Below are positions 60,347 through 64,000 of a stretch of 64,000 nt of DNA, piece by piece (the first letter of the stretch is position 1; each line of letters opens with the position of its first letter). The notes beneath the pieces were generated by a model. That model made no database searches. It was not told where the DNA came from and saw only the letters and a program-made list of their open reading frames with translations. The position numbers and the translations under genes were made by a program. The stretch is from UBA1660 sp964462035 (GTDB lineage Bacteria; Myxococcota_A; Polyangia; Polyangiales; Houyiibacteriaceae): contig CAYXAP010000008.1 in NCBI GenBank assembly GCA_964462035.1, forward strand, positions 160,792 to 224,791. The letters run 5' to 3'.

Positions 60347-61090
60347 ATGGCCAATCGAACGTACAAGGTCCGGGAAGTCGCGGAGCTCGCGGGCGTCACC
60401 GTCCGCACGCTTCACCACTACGACGAGATCGGGCTACTCCGCCCTGCCGAGCGCAGTGAAGCCGGCTATCGCCTCTACCGAGACGAGCAGCTCGAGCGAC
60501 TGCAGCAGATCCTGATGCACCGAGCGCTGGGGCTGCCGCTCGAAGCCATCGCCGCCATCCTGGATGCTCCGGGCTTCGACCGCCTCGGCGCCCTTCGGGA
60601 GCAGCGACAACAGCTCCGGTCGAAGCTGCGAGAGCACGAACGGATCCTCCGCACCCTCGATCGCACCATCACCGCCCTCGAGAGCGAGTCTCCCATCGAG
60701 CCCGGCGAGCTCTTCGACGGTTTCGATCCCGAGACCTACGAAGCCGAGGCGAGAGAACGCTGGGGCCAGGCGGATAGCTGGGCGGAGGCTCGACGCCGGA
60801 CGGAGACGTACGGCGAAGCCGAGTGGGCGACCCTGAAAGCCGAGGCGAAGGCCATCTACGACGAGCTCGCGGTGCTGTTGGCGAGCGGGGCTGAAGCATC
60901 CGCCCCACCGACACGGCTCCTGGTGGTCCGGCATCGCGAGCACCTGGACCGCTGGTTCTACCCCTGCTCACCGGAGCAACACCGCGCCCTCGCAACGCTC
61001 TACGAGAGCGATGCGCGCTACGCGGAGAACATCGACCGCCATGGCGAAGGGCTGACGGCGTTCCTCGTCGCCGCCATCCGCCACGCCTGA
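60347..61090 (+). CDS. MerR-family regulator with TipAS-like effector domain
   Basis: 247 residues from ATG 60347. MerR HTH at 1-40 (YKVREVAELAGVTVRTLHHYDEIGLLRPAERSEAGYRLY) and a coiled-coil dimer helix (about 75-110). The C-terminal 120 residues (GFDPETYEAEARERWGQADSWAEARRRTETYG) resemble the TipAS antibiotic-recognition domain, which binds thiopeptide-like compounds and activates transcription. It sits on its own strong MerR promoter with probably no leader, so it should be autoregulated. The only likely target in sight is itself; the divergent genes are not obviously controlled. Confidence 0.9.
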   Translation: MANRTYKVREVAELAGVTVRTLHHYDEIGLLRPAERSEAGYRLYRDEQLERLQQILMHRALGLPLEAIAAILDAPGFDRLGALREQRQQLRSKLREHERILRTLDRTITALESESPIEPGELFDGFDPETYEAEARERWGQADSWAEARRRTETYGEAEWATLKAEAKAIYDELAVLLASGAEASAPPTRLLVVRHREHLDRWFYPCSPEQHRALATLYESDARYAENIDRHGEGLTAFLVAAIRHA

Positions 61091-61092
61091 GA

Positions 61093-61623
61093 TCACCCGC
61101 GCTTCCTCGGGCCCTTCGTCGGGTCGCCCCCGGAACGATTGAGGGCGATCGCTTCCCGGACCAGCACCGCCACCTGGTCCGGGTCGTAGTCGTCCGGTCC
61201 CTGCAGGCTGATGTGGCGCATCTTGGCGCCCTTACCGGTGAGCACCCCGTCTGGGTCGCTCAGCTCCGCGCCACGCCAGAAGCCGAAGTTCAGATGGGTC
61301 GCGAAGGCGCGCAGGTAGGCGAAGGGGCCGTGGTCCTCCCACACGGGCTGCGACCACTTGATGGCGCTGGTGGCGTCCGGCGCGAGCTCCGCCATGTCCC
61401 GCACGATCTGCTTGGCGAGCTTCTTCATCCAGCCATCGAGGCCCGCGACGTAGCCTGCGACCGAGGGTTTCTTCGGCAGCTTCCGCTCGGCGCTCTTCTT
61501 CGTGCCCTTGGCCTTCTTGCCGGCCTTCCCGGCGTCGGCCTTCTTCTTCACGCCAGCAGTCTTCTTCTTCGGTCCCGGCTTCTTCCCCTTCGCGCCGCCC
61601 GCCTTCTTCTTGCTCGCCATCAC
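61093..61623 (-). CDS. DUF1801 protein with Lys/Gly-rich N-terminus
   Basis: 176 residues. The first 50 are Lys/Gly/Ala repeats (KKKAGGAKGKKPGPKKK), like histone-H1/AlgP tails. The remainder is DUF1801: LDGWMKKLAKQIVRDMAELAPDA, WSQPVWEDHGPFAYLRAFATHLNFGFWRGAELSDPDGVLTGKGAKMRHISLQG. The family is small and of unknown function; the basic tail suggests nucleic-acid contact. Convergent with the MerR gene by a two-base gap. Confidence 0.8.
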   Translation of the reverse strand: MMASKKKAGGAKGKKPGPKKKTAGVKKKADAGKAGKKAKGTKKSAERKLPKKPSVAGYVAGLDGWMKKLAKQIVRDMAELAPDATSAIKWSQPVWEDHGPFAYLRAFATHLNFGFWRGAELSDPDGVLTGKGAKMRHISLQGPDDYDPDQVAVLVREAIALNRSGGDPTKGPRKRG

Positions 61624-61672
61624 GGCAGGTTACGACGCCTCGCGCGAGCGCCGAAAGAGGCATACTCCGCGC

Positions 61673-62353
61673 GTGACGCTCTCACTGGCGAAGACCCCAC
61701 CGGCCACCGAGGACGAGCTCCTCGCACGCGCCGGCTCCGTCGCGGGTCGTTCGGTGGGCGAGCTCGCGATGAAGGCGCAGGTGCGCATCCCCAAGCAAAT
61801 GCGCCGAGCGAAGGGCCTCGCCGGTCAGCTCCTCGAGCAGTTCCTCGGTGCCGACGCAGGTTCGAAGGCGGAGCCCGATTTCCGTGGTCTCGGCATCGAG
61901 CTCAAGACGCTGCCCGTCCACGAAGGCCGTCCGAAGGAGTCGACCTTCGTGAGCACCATCGAGCTCGACCGGCTCGGGGACACCGACTTCGAGGAATCGG
62001 TCGTCTGGCACAAGCTGCGCCGCGTGCTCTGGATGCCGATCGAGGCCGACCCCTCCGTGGAGCTCCCGCACCGCCGCTTTGGCGCGCCCATCCTGTGGTC
62101 GCCGGACGGCGCCCAGCGCCGCACGCTCCAGGACGACTACGAGCGAATCGCCGAGCTGGTGCTCCGTGGGCGCATCGACGAGATCACCGGCCACCTGGGC
62201 GACGCCCTGCAGGTCCGACCCAAGGCCGCCCATGGCGGGGTGCGCGAACGCGCGCCCGAGGGCATCGGCGGCGGCTACCAGTGGACCGGACCGCGAGGCT
62301 TCTACCTCCGGCCCGGCTTCACCGCCGGGATCCTCGAGCGCGCGTTCACCTGA
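61673..62353 (+). CDS. mutH: DNA mismatch repair endonuclease MutH-like
   Basis: 226 residues from GTG 61673; E. coli MutH is 229. The catalytic D(x)6ExK is PDFRGLGIELKTLP with Asp69, Glu76, Lys78, and Glu55 in the place of the E. coli Glu56. The C-terminal DNA-binding portion is present (QVRPKAAHGGVRERAP, WTGPRGFYLRPGFT). MutH nicks hemimethylated GATC in E. coli with MutL and MutS. Here no mutS, mutL or dam gene is near. Alternatively it is the Sau3AI-type restriction fold. Standing alone, it may be a lone restriction-like nuclease. Confidence 0.85.
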   Translation: MTLSLAKTPPATEDELLARAGSVAGRSVGELAMKAQVRIPKQMRRAKGLAGQLLEQFLGADAGSKAEPDFRGLGIELKTLPVHEGRPKESTFVSTIELDRLGDTDFEESVVWHKLRRVLWMPIEADPSVELPHRRFGAPILWSPDGAQRRTLQDDYERIAELVLRGRIDEITGHLGDALQVRPKAAHGGVRERAPEGIGGGYQWTGPRGFYLRPGFTAGILERAFT

Positions 62354-62456
62354 TCGATCGCGTCACCGACGCTCGAGCCGCGGCAGGATCGTAGAACGCG
62401 TTGCGGTGTTGCGGACGGCCCAACGAGTGTGGACCGGCGTGCAACAGCCGTGTCGC

Positions 62457-62894
62457 TCAGGCGACGTTGGCGATGGCGTCGAGCGCGGGGCTGGTGACCA
62501 GCACGCCGGTGCCCTGCACCTGGGCGGCTACCGTAGTAGCCAGCGCGGCCATGCCCATCGCACCGCTTCCGATGCCGTCCAGGATGACCGTGCCCTCGCC
62601 GTCGGCGACCATCGGGGCGACCAGCGCCTTGACGGTCAGGGCGCGAGCCGAGATGGCCTCGGGATCGACGCGATCCCCACCGGCGATGACCGCCCGCGAG
62701 AGCGAGATTCCCTCGTCCTGCAAGGCCTGAACGTCGCTCCGAATTCGGAGCGCCAGGTCCAGGAGAGCCTCGTCGTCACGCTGCGCGAAGACCACCACGT
62801 CGGGAGTTCCGACGCGGAAGCGCTCCACCCATCGCCGCCAAGCGCTTCCACGCTCGGCGACCACGATGGCGGTCTGTCGCTGTTCGAGGTCCAT
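62457..62894 (-). CDS. Hypothetical small protein
   Basis: 145 residues from ATG 62894 (MDLEQRQTAIVVAERGSAWRRWVERFRVG). Beyond an N-terminal alpha/beta part (VVVFAQRDDEALLDLALRIRSDVQ) it ends in an Ala/Gly-rich segment with few charges (GIGSGAMGMAALATTVAAQVQG). The first part has a Rossmann-like rhythm but no motif that I can name. No neighbours on the same strand. 266 bases of apparently empty spacer follow to the next gene. Confidence 0.55.
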   Translation of the reverse strand: MDLEQRQTAIVVAERGSAWRRWVERFRVGTPDVVVFAQRDDEALLDLALRIRSDVQALQDEGISLSRAVIAGGDRVDPEAISARALTVKALVAPMVADGEGTVILDGIGSGAMGMAALATTVAAQVQGTGVLVTSPALDAIANVA

Positions 62895-63160
62895 CACGTT
62901 GCGTCTACAGAAAGCAATCAGCGTGCCAGCGCCGATTACACCTCTTAGTGCGGTCGCTGACGTGTTTCTTCCGCTCCCGCTGTACGAACGGGGACTTCTA
63001 CGGTCGCCAGCCGGCGACTCCAGTGGCCACTGGCGTTCACACGCTGTGGTCTTGGGAGCCCAGTTGCCGGGATCTCGCGACATATCGATCCTGACGCTCG
63101 GCTCCGCAAAAAGTTTCCTCGAAGATCCGTCGATGTCGTGGAGCGGGTAGCCTCAGCCCC

Positions 63161-63772
63161 ATGCGAGACATCTCGACCCTTCCTCTCCTGGCGTCGATCG
63201 TGACGGCCGGCGCGTGCGGCTCCTGTGGTGGCTCGCAGCTGCCGAGCTCGGACCGAACGCCGGTGCCGGTGACCTTCACGATCACCAACGACACCGACGC
63301 GACGATCTACCTCGCCAGCCAGGACACCTGCGGCTTCGAAGCGCTGACCATCGGCGATCTCCGGCTCGGCTCGGGGCAGACGCTGAGCTGCGAGCGAGTC
63401 CAGGAGGCGCGGCCCTGCCCGTCCTTCGGCGGCTGCGGTGGCGCGGGGGTCCGGCCGCTCGAGGCCGGCGCGAGCTGGACGATCACGTGGGCGGGCAACC
63501 GCTACGAGAGCGCCCGAGTCGAGCCGGTCGGCGAAGGCTGCCCCGGCGATTGCGTGGTTTCACTGGCGGCGGAGCCCGGCGCCTACCCCGTCACCGTCGA
63601 GGCCTACGGCTCTTGCGAGGGCGAGAGTTGCGACTGCGAGCTCCCGAACGACAGCGCGAGCTGCCACCCGGACGAGCCCTACGAAGGCCCGCCCGATCGG
63701 AAGGCGGAGGCCCAGCTCACCCTGCCAGAGACCGCGAGCACCCCGGTCGCGGTCGAGCTCCACTTCCGCTGA
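63161..63772 (+). CDS. Hypothetical Cys-rich lipoprotein
   Basis: 203 residues with signal LLASIVTAGAC (lipobox AGAC). The mature protein has many Cys pairs (CGSCGG, TCGFEAL, CERVQEARPCPSFGGCGG, GCPGDC, CEGESCDCEL), so a disulfide-rich surface domain, with beta strands typical of small Ig-like folds (PVTFTITNDTDATIYL). No family assigned. It lies just before the tRNA pair. Confidence 0.65.
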   Translation: MRDISTLPLLASIVTAGACGSCGGSQLPSSDRTPVPVTFTITNDTDATIYLASQDTCGFEALTIGDLRLGSGQTLSCERVQEARPCPSFGGCGGAGVRPLEAGASWTITWAGNRYESARVEPVGEGCPGDCVVSLAAEPGAYPVTVEAYGSCEGESCDCELPNDSASCHPDEPYEGPPDRKAEAQLTLPETASTPVAVELHFR

Positions 63773-63785
63773 GAGCCCGAAACCC

Positions 63786-63814
63786 TTGACCACCCGGGGA
63801 CCATTGGCTAGATG
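63786..63814 (+). promoter_or_regulatory. Sigma70-type promoter of tRNA-Lys
   Basis: TTGACC (63786-63791), 17-base spacer, TAGATG (63809-63814). It places the transcript start about 20 bases before tRNA-Lys. Confidence 0.65.
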
Positions 63815-63840
63815 GTGCCCGGTCGCGCGAAAAACGACGC

Positions 63841-63912
63841 GGGCCGTTAGCTCAATGGTAGAGCAGCGGGCTTTTAACCCGACGGTTGCGAGTTCGACTC
63901 TCGCGCGGCCCA
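63841..63912 (+). tRNA. tRNA-Lys (anticodon UUU)
   Basis: Acceptor arms GGGCCGT (63841-63847) and GCGGCCC (63905-63911), D-stem GCTC/GAGC, anticodon loop CTTTTAA with TTT, T-arm GCGAG-TTCGACT-CTCGC. Discriminator A at 63912. The 27-43 pair is a G/A mismatch. CCA is not encoded. Confidence 0.95.
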
Positions 63913-63944
63913 CCGAGAGCGGGAACTCTCCCGACCTCACCCCA

Positions 63945-64000
63945 GTCCCCATCGTCTAGTGGCCCAGGACCCCGGCCTTTCACGCCGGTAACGCGAGTTC
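63945..64000 (+). tRNA. tRNA-Glu (anticodon UUC), partial at window end
   Basis: Starts GTCCCCATCGTCTAGTGG, with anticodon loop CTTTCAC reading TTC in CCGGCCTTTCACGCCGG. The 3' part beyond the anticodon arm is outside the window. It is 32 bases downstream of tRNA-Lys, likely the same transcript. Confidence 0.93.

Noticed and set aside
63841..64000. tRNA pair as an integration site for an island
   Set aside because: No integrase, no repeat of the tRNA 3' end and ordinary GC around it in this window.
1..64000. CRISPR array
   Set aside because: I saw no regularly spaced short direct repeats anywhere in the intergenic regions.

Overview
The window is a high-GC, gene-dense bacterial chromosome segment that looks like a Myxococcota genome, most likely from a Polyangia/Sandaracinus-like lineage. 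The signs are many lipobox lipoproteins with Asp/Gly/Pro-rich linkers, a Cys-rich surface protein ending in a MYXO-CTERM-like tail, a Ser/Thr kinase with a PEGA domain, an ECF sigma operon, an AGPS-type ether-lipid enzyme and, above all, a retron with a long msd, the class first found in myxobacteria. The assignment is inference; no rRNA is present.

Layout. 1-6.3 kb: an ECF sigma operon (outer-membrane-like protein, sigma factor, membrane protein cut by the window edge), a lipoprotein, a DUF2071 protein, dapD and a Ser/Thr kinase. 6.5-17.5 kb: nidogen-like MYXO-CTERM protein, GH5 mannanase-like enzyme, ArsM-like methyltransferase, ndk, a polytopic GT-C-like protein, a small methyltransferase and mdh. 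17.5-24.7 kb: a block of exported proteins including three NHL-propeller lipoproteins, a P460-like cytochrome lipoprotein and a GIDE protein. 24.7-35.7 kb: receiver-domain protein, HIT hydrolase, sucCD, a P-loop protein, a TetR/AGPS pair with a candidate operator, and a PhoD-like phosphatase lipoprotein.

35.8-49.0 kb is the most interesting part. It is one minus-strand array: a 908-aa helical protein, a roughly 2165-aa beta-propeller/HEAT-ARM protein, a 601-aa winged-helix/SWIM/WGR protein, a retron msr-msd RNA, the retron reverse transcriptase and a tandem-WGR protein. Four of the five protein genes are joined by short start/stop overlaps; the non-coding RNA sits in the one 349-base gap. Gene content matches what I remember of type XIII retrons (RT with ARM-repeat and WHSWIM proteins), here with an extra large protein, a small WGR protein, and a SWIM motif that has lost three of its four metal ligands. 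I infer an anti-phage or toxin/antitoxin-like role from the retron class; nothing in the sequence proves it.

49-64 kb: a TetR/hydrolase pair carrying a 19-base operator-like repeat, a three-gene operon with a 2-deoxy-scyllo-inosose-synthase-like cyclase, SDR and PfkB kinase (possible cyclitol pathway), dnaE, a MerR/TipAS regulator with a textbook 19-bp-spacer promoter and probably leaderless mRNA, an orphan mutH, and two tRNA genes (Lys, and Glu cut by the window edge). The only stretch above 300 bases without a protein gene is 37604-37952, which holds the retron RNA.
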